Shown piece by piece: positions 1 through 7,463 of a stretch of 16,327 bases of DNA. The stretch is taken from positions 1 through 16,327 of the forward strand of contig JAESTG010000341.1 in NCBI GenBank assembly GCA_016763715.1. Direction: 5' to 3'. The DNA is from Flavobacteriaceae bacterium (lineage in GTDB: Bacteria > Bacteroidota > Bacteroidia > Flavobacteriales > Flavobacteriaceae). Each line of letters opens with the position of its first letter. The first letter of the stretch is position 1. The notes beneath the pieces are model-generated. The model saw only the letters and a program-made list of their open reading frames with translations. It searched no databases and was not told where the DNA came from. Both the position numbers and the translations under genes were made by a program.

Positions 1-167
1 ATCTTTGATTGACCTTTAAACGAATCGAACGACTTCCACAATTGATAAACTACCTCTTGATACAAATCCTTTTGATCCTCTGTGTCTTTAGCGTAAACAC
101 GAGTAATCTTATATATGATTCCCTCATTATCTTTGATGATTTGAATAAAGTCCTGTTTCGGTTTCAT
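1..167 (-). CDS. RNA polymerase sigma factor, ECF/sigma-70 type (N-terminal part, cut by window edge)
   Basis: Reading the minus strand from the ATG at 165-167 gives 55 codons that stay open to the window edge, so the gene is partial and its 3' part lies to the left. The first ~25 residues contain a NEGIIYKI segment. Next comes an acidic DLYQEVVYQLW helix and then a KSFDSFKG segment. This matches region 2 of ECF sigma factors (core-polymerase binding, start of -10 recognition), where DLxQEVxxxxW and a following FxG are typical. The product would redirect RNA polymerase to a specific promoter set. No anti-sigma gene is visible because the downstream side is missing. No clear TAnnTTTG element was found in the ~130 bases upstream. 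The family call is fairly secure; the regulon is unknown. Confidence 0.8.
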   Translation of the reverse strand, partial: MKPKQDFIQIIKDNEGIIYKITRVYAKDTEDQKDLYQEVVYQLWKSFDSFKGQSK

Positions 168-304
168 TAAGTATTGATTACATAGTATTAGTGTGAAGCA
201 TTCATAAAAAATCACAAAATAACTATTCTTTTTACTGAATTATTTCGTCTAGGTTCTTCAATCTGTCACTTTCAAGTAAATCGCAAGGCTTTGCCAAATC
301 ATTT

Positions 305-341
305 CAGAAAACAAAAAACCACTCTACAAGGTAAAGTGGTT
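305..341 (-). terminator. Rho-independent terminator of the serine hydrolase gene
   Basis: On the minus strand, downstream of the stop at 369, an inverted repeat (AACCACT at 317-323, AGTGGTT at 335-341) forms a 7-bp stem. One mismatch and three more pairs (325-327 with 331-333) extend it and leave a 3-base loop. A run of T (complement of 311-318) follows at once. Position and polarity fit termination of the serine hydrolase transcript before the sigma-factor gene. Confidence 0.75.
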
Positions 342-368
342 CACGTAATTAAAAGGTGGTTGGTTGTA

Positions 369-2012
369 TTAAACTTTCTTCCCTTCCATTTGCTGTCCGC
401 CTTGGTTTAAAGTCAAACTCTGGGCTACACCATTTTCATCTACATTAAAAATAACTTGCGCCTGTACTACTTTTAGAAAAAAGGTAGTTTTATTTTCTGC
501 AAACAATTCGGCTTTTCCTTGGCCCGTAGGTGTTGCAAAAAGCTGATTCCCATCTATAGTAATTTCTATTTCAAATCCAGGTTGTATTTCATACTTCCCT
601 ATATATTTCTCCAAAATATTTGCATCTAAAGTAATAGATTCTTTAGCTGCTGGAGGTTTTTTGTCACTTTCTAAACCTTTAACCTCTTTAATACGAGACT
701 TGAAAATAGCTACTTTCTTTCCATTTTCTTTGGAAAACTTATAGCTTGTAAAGCTTTCTTCAAAATAAAACTCATTTTCAGAAACAGTATTTAAAGCAAG
801 ATTCTCACTACCCTCTCGTTGGCTATATAACCTACCTTCCTGCATAGTAATATAACGAATCACTCCATTATCAAATTCATACGCCCCCACCCATTGTTTC
901 ATTTTATCTTCTGAAATAGACACTGAAGTATTTGACGGAAAAGGTTTTCCTATAGCAAGGGCAGCCATCTCTACAGCTACATCGGAAGGTCCATTACCAT
1001 TTCGGTTGGTTAGTACAATAACGTATACATTCTCACTTGGTACATAGGCACCATAAGTTTCATAACCAAAAATTCCACCACCATGTTCGATAGTCGGAAC
1101 ACCGTTAATTTCATTTACACTAAAGCCATATCCATAATAAATAAGAGACCCATCATTCAACTTTCCATTGGTAAAAGCAAGTTGCTTACTTTTTTCTGAA
1201 ATCAAAGTATTATTATGTATTGCTTGTGACCAAAGTAACATGTCATCCACACAAGACATTAACGACCCAGCAGCATACGGGAGGGTTAAACTCAAATAAT
1301 CTGCGTTCCGAAACCCATCCTCTGTGGGTTGATACCCATTGGCACGATTCTTTATCACTTTAGACATACTGCCATAATAGGAATTCTTCATTCCTAGCTC
1401 TTTAAAAATGTGTTTCTCGACAAAATCGGCATAACTCATTTCAGAAACAACTTCTATAATATGTCCAAGAATAATATATGCTGAATTGTTGTAAGCATAC
1501 TTTTCGCCTGGATCAAAGTCCATGGGTTCATTTTTAAACACATCAATCAACTCGGTTGGTGACATATCGGTTCTTGCCATTTCTCTAAAAGTAGGCATAG
1601 CGGTATAACTTTTAATTCCTGAAGTGTGGTTTAATAAATTATGTACACTTATTTTCTTATCATGGGTTGGATAATCAGGAATAAACTTGGTAATATCATC
1701 CTGAAGGCTCAACTTTCCTTGTTCCATCAACATTAAAATGGAAACTGAGGTGAATTGCTTGGTAATAGATCCTAATTCAAAAACATTTTCGGGTTTCATA
1801 GGAATGTCCAATTCCAAATTTGCGGCTCCAAATGCCTTTCTATAAATAACCTTCCCGTTCTTGGCTATTAATGCTGTGGCTCCAGGATCTCCCGATGCAT
1901 ATTTCTGAGATAGTAACTGGTCAACAGTAGTTTCGAGACTCTGCGCTTGTATGGCAGCCATTGAAAGAAAGCTAATGAGAATGGCAAGCCCTTGAATTTT
2001 AATTGATTTCAT
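369..2012 (-). CDS. Secreted class C beta-lactamase-related serine hydrolase with two C-terminal lipocalin-like repeats
   Basis: The 547-residue product starts with a signal peptide (residues 1-24, hydrophobic core 8-20, cleavage likely after an AQ pair), with no lipobox, so it is probably periplasmic or secreted. The beta-lactamase/PBP-like fold spans about 27-355. It has the nucleophile motif SITK (S82, K85), a Y-x-N motif (Y174-N-N176) and an HGG motif (H310-G312), the class C equivalents of SxxK, YxN and KTG. Two related segments, about 372-445 and 469-547, each begin W/Y-x-G-x-Y-E and resemble the DUF3471/lipocalin-like domain often fused to this family. Such proteins are usually esterases, D-aminopeptidases or peptidases rather than resistance beta-lactamases, and the substrate cannot be inferred here. 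It is transcribed alone, with a terminator downstream and a divergent gene upstream. Confidence 0.88.
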   Translation of the reverse strand: MKSIKIQGLAILISFLSMAAIQAQSLETTVDQLLSQKYASGDPGATALIAKNGKVIYRKAFGAANLELDIPMKPENVFELGSITKQFTSVSILMLMEQGKLSLQDDITKFIPDYPTHDKKISVHNLLNHTSGIKSYTAMPTFREMARTDMSPTELIDVFKNEPMDFDPGEKYAYNNSAYIILGHIIEVVSEMSYADFVEKHIFKELGMKNSYYGSMSKVIKNRANGYQPTEDGFRNADYLSLTLPYAAGSLMSCVDDMLLWSQAIHNNTLISEKSKQLAFTNGKLNDGSLIYYGYGFSVNEINGVPTIEHGGGIFGYETYGAYVPSENVYVIVLTNRNGNGPSDVAVEMAALAIGKPFPSNTSVSISEDKMKQWVGAYEFDNGVIRYITMQEGRLYSQREGSENLALNTVSENEFYFEESFTSYKFSKENGKKVAIFKSRIKEVKGLESDKKPPAAKESITLDANILEKYIGKYEIQPGFEIEITIDGNQLFATPTGQGKAELFAENKTTFFLKVVQAQVIFNVDENGVAQSLTLNQGGQQMEGKKV

Positions 2013-2093
2013 AAATAGTATTTGATTGATAATTTACTTCACATATGACGCCCAAGTACTAGGTTTGGTTACATCATTTAAAAAAATAAATTA

Positions 2094-2121
2094 TTGAAAT
2101 TAAAAAAAACAACCTATTTTG
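2094..2121 (+). promoter_or_regulatory. Possible promoter of the TPR lipoprotein gene
   Basis: A TTG at 2094-2096 is followed after 18 bases by TATTTTG (2115-2121), a near match to the Bacteroidota -7 element TAnnTTTG that lacks one T. It lies ~47 bases upstream of the first ATG of the divergent plus-strand gene. The match is imperfect and the region is very AT-rich. Confidence 0.3.
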
Positions 2122-2167
2122 ATGAGGAAGAACCACCAACTTGACGATCCTTTTTTAACCTATCTTT

Positions 2168-3139
2168 ATGCAAAACCAACCAGATATGCATAGATTGATT
2201 TTCTGCATTACATTTTTATTTCTTGTTTCATGTAAAAATACTTCGGAAGAAAAAGTTGTCAAGATTCCAACCATTGAAATCTGGAGTAAAGATTACCAGA
2301 CAATTTCATTGCTAGGAGATACTTTACGCTCTGCGCCCCCTTCTGAATCACTTCAGAAAAAATACAACGAAAAAAAAGAGGCATATACTACTAACCCAGG
2401 AAGCCTTGACGCTCTCATTTGGTACGGCCGTTTTACAGCTTATACTGGAAATTATAGAGAAGCCATCCATATTTTCAGTAATGGATTACAACAATTCCCA
2501 AACAACTCAAGATTGTTGAGACACCGTGGTCATCGGTATATCACTATTAGAGAATTTGACAAGGCCATTGAGGATCTCAGTAAAGCTGTTATGCTTATTC
2601 AGGGAAAAGAGAATATGGTTGAGGAAGACGGTATGCCAAATGCACAAAATATTCCTGTGAGCTCTATGCATGGCAACATTTATTATCACTTAGGACTCGC
2701 TCAATATTTAAACGGAAACCATCCTGCTGCATTGAAAGCATATGAAAACTGCCTACAGACATCTCCAAACCCAGATAACGTAGTGTCTGCCACCCATTGG
2801 CTATATATGATACAACAAAGAATGAAACAACCGAAAGATGCCAAAAAGTATCTTAGCAATATCCAACCCTTAATGAACGTCATCGAAAACCAAAGTTACC
2901 ATCAAGCATGTCTATTTTACAAAGGTGAATTGCAACTGGAAGATGTTTACCGTCCAACTGCTGAACAGACTGCCAGTAACTCTGCTCTAAAATATGCCAT
3001 AGGAAATTGGTATTCTTACAATAATAAACCCGAACAAGCAATTGGAATCTTCAATACCATCTTATCTGGAAAAGATTGGGCGTCGTTTGGCTATATTGCT
3101 GCTGAAGCCGACCTAGCTATTCATTTCAATCAAAATTAG
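2168..3139 (+). CDS. TPR-repeat lipoprotein of unknown function
   Basis: The 323-residue product has a lipoprotein signal peptide ending in the lipobox LVSC, with the lipidated Cys at residue 22. A second in-frame ATG at 2186 (residue 7) would give a shorter n-region and is an equally good start; no Shine-Dalgarno sequence separates them. TPR-like helical pairs are visible at about 82-113, 114-147 and 169-202, with weaker ones near 206-235 and 274-305. Each carries the usual small and aromatic positions (for example A-x-x-x-F/Y near the second helix). TPR lipoproteins of this kind usually act as envelope scaffolds for protein-protein contacts. The residues after the Cys (K-N-T-S) are not the K-acidic-acidic surface export signal, so an inner-leaflet or periplasm-facing position is more likely. 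It stands alone between a divergent and a convergent gene. The specific role is unknown. Confidence 0.8.
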   Translation: MQNQPDMHRLIFCITFLFLVSCKNTSEEKVVKIPTIEIWSKDYQTISLLGDTLRSAPPSESLQKKYNEKKEAYTTNPGSLDALIWYGRFTAYTGNYREAIHIFSNGLQQFPNNSRLLRHRGHRYITIREFDKAIEDLSKAVMLIQGKENMVEEDGMPNAQNIPVSSMHGNIYYHLGLAQYLNGNHPAALKAYENCLQTSPNPDNVVSATHWLYMIQQRMKQPKDAKKYLSNIQPLMNVIENQSYHQACLFYKGELQLEDVYRPTAEQTASNSALKYAIGNWYSYNNKPEQAIGIFNTILSGKDWASFGYIAAEADLAIHFNQN

Positions 3140-3177
3140 AGTGTAACTAAAAATCTCTGAAATAAGTTTTATATTAA

Positions 3178-4416
3178 TTATGAAGACTTGTTCTTCTCTT
3201 CAATCCATTTACTCATAAATTTGGTAGCTCGCATACTTTGGTGCTCAAGAATACGACCCATAAAATTCTGCTGTCGATGTAACTCTAAATTTTGCTGAAG
3301 TTCATTTAGTTTTTGCTTAAATGCTTCGGAAAAAGCCGCCTTTTGAAATCTATTTTCGATAATCTGAAATCCGTTGAATTGCCCCCTTATCCATGCTTTT
3401 TCTTCCGTATATAATTGAATGGAAGCATCTATAAATTCTGCTACAGTATCTTTCACTACGCCTGAAAAAGGCATTGTTCCATGCATCCCTTCCGCACCAA
3501 TTTTTGTTGTTACTGATGGCGTTCCGTTGCGCATGGCATCTATTAATTTACCTTTCAAGCCTGCTCCAAATCGGAGTGGCGCCAGACATACTCTAGCATT
3601 CCTCATCACCTCATCCGCATCATTTGCCCAGCCCTTAATATAAAACCCTTCCTTTTCATTGTGAAGCTCAACTGCACGTTTGGGAGCATAGGCGCCATAT
3701 ATATGAAGTTCTGCCTTCGGAAGTCGTTTTCGTATCTCAGGCCAAATTTCTTGCTTTAAATACAAAACCGCATCTAGGTTGGGAGCATGTTGAAAATTTC
3801 CAATGGTCATAAAATGTTGACGCTCTTCAAAAGTTGGTAGCTCCTTTTTTTCTTCTTCGGAAATAGCCTCCTCTAAAAATGGTAAGTAGTACAGTATTTC
3901 TTTTGGTAATTTGAACTGTGTATAAAGCAAATCTATTTCCACTTCAGAAATGATTAGCGATAAATCACTTCTAAATATGCTTGCCAATTCACGTTTTGCT
4001 GTATCTGTGAGTAAAGATACTTTGTCATCTTTTATACCGCTCTTCAAGGCTTCCTGTCTTGCCTTCCGAAGAAAATGTAAGTCTTCAGTATCTAAAATCC
4101 GAAGGGCATTTGGACATTGCTCTGCAACTCGCCAACCAAATTGCTCTTCAGTAATATAACGATCAAATAACACTATACTAGGGTTCAGTTCACTAATAAA
4201 ATGATCGAATGAAGGAGCATTGAGCTCAATAGAAGTCTCTTTAACACCTAATTCCTCAAGCTGTGCAGAATACTCTGATTTAGTAGACGTACTCGCAAAT
4301 GAAATTTGATAATTATCTTCCAAAAACAATTGAATGATCTGCATCATTCTTCTTCCAGCCGCCGTAGTGGTAGGCTCAGGAAAATTATGCCCTATAATGA
4401 GTAGTTTTTGATTCAA
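3178..4416 (-). CDS. GT-B fold glycosyltransferase (GT4-like, group 1)
   Basis: The 412-residue product has the two-domain layout of a GT-B glycosyltransferase. The N-terminal Rossmann domain opens with a KLLIIGHNFP strand-loop and an AAGRRM segment (residues 4-24). The C-terminal domain (about 200-335) contains a TIGNFQHAPN strand, a P-x-A-E-L-H-I-Y-G strand and the donor-binding stretch GAGLKGKLIDAMRNGTP (residues 284-300) ending in GAEG. These are typical of GT4 enzymes that move a sugar from a nucleotide-sugar donor, usually into cell-surface polysaccharide or glycoprotein glycans. Donor and acceptor are not predictable here. There is no signal peptide, so it is cytoplasmic. The start is a TTG at 4416. 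The frame stays open only to 4446 and holds no ATG or GTG there, and the next Met (residue 24) would delete the conserved N-terminal strand. It lies 7 bases after the YdjM-family gene and is probably co-transcribed with it. Confidence 0.85.
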   Translation of the reverse strand: MNQKLLIIGHNFPEPTTTAAGRRMMQIIQLFLEDNYQISFASTSTKSEYSAQLEELGVKETSIELNAPSFDHFISELNPSIVLFDRYITEEQFGWRVAEQCPNALRILDTEDLHFLRKARQEALKSGIKDDKVSLLTDTAKRELASIFRSDLSLIISEVEIDLLYTQFKLPKEILYYLPFLEEAISEEEKKELPTFEERQHFMTIGNFQHAPNLDAVLYLKQEIWPEIRKRLPKAELHIYGAYAPKRAVELHNEKEGFYIKGWANDADEVMRNARVCLAPLRFGAGLKGKLIDAMRNGTPSVTTKIGAEGMHGTMPFSGVVKDTVAEFIDASIQLYTEEKAWIRGQFNGFQIIENRFQKAAFSEAFKQKLNELQQNLELHRQQNFMGRILEHQSMRATKFMSKWIEEKNKSS

Positions 4417-4423
4417 GAAAGTA

Positions 4424-4975
4424 CTATACTTTGGTTGTGGTTTGTTTTATACGTCTAATGACCTTTGTAAAAGTAATATAAATGAGACAAGGTATACCAA
4501 TCCAAATCGCTTCGCTCAAAAGCACTCGTCTACCCCATTCACCAAAGAACTTCTCCACTCCAATGGGAGAAACCTGTATAGGGCGCCATGGAAAAAAATA
4601 ACGTGTATTGTCCCAAGGAGAAAAGAAAGCAACCCCAAGTCCACCTGAAGTTAGGGCATCCAAAATAGCATGAGAGGAGGTACACAATGAAAAATAACAA
4701 ATCAATAGCATGCCATTTTTACTTAAAAAGCCCTTCCAATAAAAGATGGCCGTTAAAAAAGTTCCAAATAATAAAGCAAATAGCAGTGAATGTGAAAAGC
4801 CACGGTGTCCCCAAAAGCTATCGTATGGGATCTGAAATTGAAAACCAATCACATCCAAGTCAGGAAAAATGGAGCAAATGACACCAAGCACCCAAAACTT
4901 CCAACTCTTCAATATTTTTGAAAAATTAGTTCCTAAAGTTATAGCTGCTAGTGCGTGTCCAAATGCGGAGGCCAT
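4424..4975 (-). CDS. YdjM-family membrane-bound metal-dependent hydrolase
   Basis: The 183-residue product matches the YdjM/YbcI (LexA-regulated, membrane-bound metal-dependent hydrolase) family by its pattern of likely metal ligands between membrane helices. These are H7, the acidic pair D39-L-D41 in FPDLD, H57-R-G-F-S-H62-S, and the late S-S-H102-A-I-L-D106 motif. Hydrophobic segments lie at about 26-46, 63-82, 86-106 and 154-172, so it is an inner-membrane protein. The fold resembles phospholipase C/P1 nuclease-type zinc enzymes, and the natural substrate of the family is unknown. The stop is 7 bases before the glycosyltransferase start. The gap to the upstream propeller lipoprotein gene is 33 bases with no promoter element seen, suggesting one operon. 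Confidence 0.85.
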   Translation of the reverse strand: MASAFGHALAAITLGTNFSKILKSWKFWVLGVICSIFPDLDVIGFQFQIPYDSFWGHRGFSHSLLFALLFGTFLTAIFYWKGFLSKNGMLLICYFSLCTSSHAILDALTSGGLGVAFFSPWDNTRYFFPWRPIQVSPIGVEKFFGEWGRRVLLSEAIWIGIPCLIYITFTKVIRRIKQTTTKV

Positions 4976-5008
4976 GTTTTATTGAATTAAATAATAAGAA
5001 AAAGTCTA

Positions 5009-6256
5009 TTACAACTTGGAAACTGGAACACTAGCCGTTGCGATGTACGAGGATTCTCCTTCGACCACAGTCCAAGCCATGTACAACGTATCACCTACTC
5101 TTTCCAATTGCGGGAACCCACTCGCTCGCTCAGGGCTAGTTTTGGATACAATAATAGGTTCACCTGTGTAGCCATGTATGTTAATCTTCATCAGATAAAT
5201 AACCTCATCATTTCCCTTAGGCTGCATCCATGTAACCGCCGCCTCTTTATCGTTAATCATAGTGATATCTACTCTTCCTGTGGCGCTTCCAGCATCAATT
5301 CTGTATGAATCGGTGAAACTAGCTCCCCCATCTTTAGAAAATGCCACCATTACATCACCTTCCTCTTTTGCGGCCGTAAACCAGGCAATCGCTACAATTT
5401 CATTGAGTGCATCAATTGAAGGTCCATTAACAGGACAACCAGCTATCTTCCAATTATCATTTCCAACGGTTACTGGTTTTTGCCATTCACCATCCACTAA
5501 ACGAATCACCGAAACATCCCTTACTTCTTTATCACTACGATTTCTATACGCCACTATGGGGCCATTGGATGTCCAAGCAGCACTTGTTTGACAACAATCA
5601 CAAACACGGTCATCCAACAAAACATCGTCTGTGACATTCCCATTCATATCTACGAAAGCACTTCTCAAGGTCATTTGTCCTCCTCCATGTTCTTTACCTG
5701 CTGTTTCTCTACCATCCAGCCAAGTGATAAAAAAATCGTCCTCATTGGTGGGCAATATGGATACAAAACCATGTTCACTTTGAGTGCCATCATTATGAAG
5801 AATAAAATTCTTTTTCCATTTCTTTTCTTCGGAATTGTATAAATTTAATTTGACGTCGTATGTGTAAGTCCCAACAGCCGATTTCTGTAAAATATTGGTC
5901 AATATGTGGCCATCTTTTTCTGCTATTGCTGGAAAATCTGCCCAATTAGTGAACCAGTCATTACCTTCGGTAATGATAGAAGCATCATTCCAACTTCCAT
6001 CTTTAAGAACTGAATAGCTTAAAACATCTGTAGAATCCTTTCGAGTTACCCATGAAAAATACAGCTCACTACCATTACTAAATAATCTGGGAAGTTGACT
6101 TTTCGTTTCAGAAGGGTTATCCAAAAGTTGAAGTGTTTCTTCAATCACTTTCACTTCTTCAGTTGCCTCAGAAGTTGTTTTTTCTATTTTTTTTACTTCA
6201 TCTTTACAAGAGAAAAGCAAAATTGATACACTTAGATAAATAAAAATAGATCGCAT
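5009..6256 (-). CDS. Lipoprotein with sialidase-like beta-propeller and a CDCC motif, probably surface-exposed
   Basis: The 415-residue product begins with a lipoprotein signal peptide ending LFSC (Cys17). The next residues K-D-E match the K-(D/E)2 surface lipoprotein export signal described in Flavobacteriia. A low-complexity E/K/T linker (about 20-45) precedes a repetitive beta-rich body (50-415). This has one clear Asp-box-like turn (S307 to F314, S-x-D-G-G-x-S-F) and recurring blade motifs such as F/P-x-I/L after small-residue turns, as in BNR/sialidase propellers. Residues 219-222 form C-D-C-C, and a further Cys274 sits in GCPVNGP. The catalytic Arg triad of true sialidases was not recognised, so sialidase activity should not be assumed; the Cys cluster suggests metal binding or a disulfide. 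It lies between DUF2652 and YdjM genes (gaps 36 and 33 bases), probably in one operon. Confidence 0.75.
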   Translation of the reverse strand: MRSIFIYLSVSILLFSCKDEVKKIEKTTSEATEEVKVIEETLQLLDNPSETKSQLPRLFSNGSELYFSWVTRKDSTDVLSYSVLKDGSWNDASIITEGNDWFTNWADFPAIAEKDGHILTNILQKSAVGTYTYDVKLNLYNSEEKKWKKNFILHNDGTQSEHGFVSILPTNEDDFFITWLDGRETAGKEHGGGQMTLRSAFVDMNGNVTDDVLLDDRVCDCCQTSAAWTSNGPIVAYRNRSDKEVRDVSVIRLVDGEWQKPVTVGNDNWKIAGCPVNGPSIDALNEIVAIAWFTAAKEEGDVMVAFSKDGGASFTDSYRIDAGSATGRVDITMINDKEAAVTWMQPKGNDEVIYLMKINIHGYTGEPIIVSKTSPERASGFPQLERVGDTLYMAWTVVEGESSYIATASVPVSKL

Positions 6257-6292
6257 GGTTAATTAGTATTAAAAACAACTCAATTTAATAAA

Positions 6293-7384
6293 TTATTGGG
6301 GCATCGCAACTTTCCTTTTCTCTACAAACTTATGCAAGTTCTCCAAGGCACTCACTGCATTCTTTTTAAACAACTTCTTTACAAATAGAAAAATGAGCAA
6401 CTTCTTAATGGGAGACTTCGCCTTCCAATATAACTCTAATTCAATTTTACAGGAATTGGAATCTAGAGGAGTTAGTATGTAAAATTGATAAAGCTCATCT
6501 ATAGGTGGCGGTGTAGTGGTAAACTCGCCATAAACAATTTGACTAGGTTTTCCTTTTTTGGACACTGTCTCAAAATCAAAATGTCTTCCGTTAATTACGC
6601 AAGTATGCTCCGTACCCAAGCGAGTGACCTCATTCTCTTCATAGACAAACTTGTCCACACCATCTACCCAATAATGTCGATACTTATAGTTTGTAATAAG
6701 TTCAATAATTTCTTCTGCTGAAATTGAAAAATTCTTTTCAAGTAATATATTGGGACCGCAATTGAATTCCACCATTTTAGATGCTTCAAAAGGCTTTAGT
6801 GTTAGCCTTTCTGTTTCTATTTTAGCAAAATGATATGTTAAAGTTCTATCATCAAATTCATCTTCTCCATCTTCAAATTTATAGAGCATACTCTTATAAT
6901 TGGAAGGCAACATGATACTACTTGCCAAAGCCTGAGTAATGAGTACATAGTTATCGCTTTCGATAGAGTTTTTAAGAAGTCGATGAGCTTCAATAACTAA
7001 GCTCCCGAAGGGTTTACGGTTATCTTGAACACTTATAAATTGTAACTCCCCAGCATGAGCGACAATTTTTAACTGTAACTCTGGTGCGGTAGCGCAAGCG
7101 TTACACGGACAGACCCTGTTCTTTTCAAGTAATTTAAGGTGGCTATAAAAAGCCGTAAACATGGTTTCAATTTGCGCCAATAATTTCTCTTGAGAAGGCA
7201 ATGTCATTTTATAAAAAAACAAAGCATCCCCTTCAATTTCTGCAAGTTGCAAATCTAAAGTATTGGCATGAATGAGTACTTCTAACAATTCAGCAATTAC
7301 ATGCTGACTGTGTTCTACCTCTGTATTTTGAACAAAATGTGTGAATCCTGAAATATCAGGTATAAAAAGTAAGGAGTTGGACAT
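6293..7384 (-). CDS. DUF2652 protein: nucleotide-cyclase-like domain fused to SRPBCC domain
   Basis: The 363-residue product has two parts. Residues 4-160 resemble a class III nucleotidyl cyclase fold: a first strand FIPDISGF with D10, a second acidic turn E-I-E-G-D (D53), an H110-A-G motif, and G127...A-H-R135-L. D10 and D53 fit the two metal-binding Asp and R135 the transition-state Arg, but the usual Asn four residues before that Arg is Ile131. A C92-x-C-x-x-C97 cluster sits between. Residues ~210-355 look like an SRPBCC/polyketide-cyclase-type ligand-binding domain (K-x-F-x-I-S-A start, W and Y-rich strands, long final helix). There is no signal peptide or membrane helix, so it is cytoplasmic. 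The family has no established function known to me, and second-messenger synthesis is only a possibility. A TAnnTTTG element lies just upstream, and it heads the likely four-gene operon. Confidence 0.78.
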   Translation of the reverse strand: MSNSLLFIPDISGFTHFVQNTEVEHSQHVIAELLEVLIHANTLDLQLAEIEGDALFFYKMTLPSQEKLLAQIETMFTAFYSHLKLLEKNRVCPCNACATAPELQLKIVAHAGELQFISVQDNRKPFGSLVIEAHRLLKNSIESDNYVLITQALASSIMLPSNYKSMLYKFEDGEDEFDDRTLTYHFAKIETERLTLKPFEASKMVEFNCGPNILLEKNFSISAEEIIELITNYKYRHYWVDGVDKFVYEENEVTRLGTEHTCVINGRHFDFETVSKKGKPSQIVYGEFTTTPPPIDELYQFYILTPLDSNSCKIELELYWKAKSPIKKLLIFLFVKKLFKKNAVSALENLHKFVEKRKVAMPQ

Positions 7385-7388
7385 TGAA

Positions 7389-7396
7389 CAAAGCTA
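7389..7396 (-). promoter_or_regulatory. Promoter -7 element (TAGCTTTG) of the DUF2652 operon
   Basis: A perfect TAnnTTTG match on the minus strand ends only four bases before the ATG at 7382-7384. No good TTG lies 17-20 bases further upstream. If it is used, transcription would start at or next to the A of the start codon, giving a leaderless mRNA. A chance match is possible in this AT-rich DNA. Confidence 0.4.
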
Positions 7397-7463
7397 AATA
7401 AATAAATCTTGTAATGCTTCGTATTGTCAACCAACAATCTAACTAATATGTGTTAAATTAATT

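Noticed and set aside
215..227. A 13-base sequence CAAAATAACTATT occurs here and again at 16281-16293, near both ends of the window.
   Set aside because: In DNA this AT-rich, several 13-base repeats are expected by chance in 16 kb. The flanks differ and no element boundaries or duplications are seen.
369..2012. Antibiotic-resistance beta-lactamase.
   Set aside because: The class C fold and motifs are present, but the C-terminal lipocalin-like domains, Y-N-N and HGG variants, and core-genome context fit the broad serine hydrolase/esterase family instead.
3140..3177. Possible bidirectional terminator between the convergent TPR and glycosyltransferase genes.
   Set aside because: No stable stem with a following T-run could be found in the 38 bases.
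5108..5842. Open frames on the plus strand opposite the propeller lipoprotein gene.
   Set aside because: They are shadows of the minus-strand coding region, with no start signals or recognisable domains. The same holds for the opposite-strand frames over the glycosyltransferase, ftsY, rimO and LRR genes.
7424..7440. Short inverted repeat ATTGT/ACAAT between rimO and the DUF2652 gene, considered as a terminator.
   Set aside because: The stem is only 5 bp of mostly A-T pairs with no T-run after it on the minus strand, and it lies upstream of the DUF2652 promoter, not after a stop.
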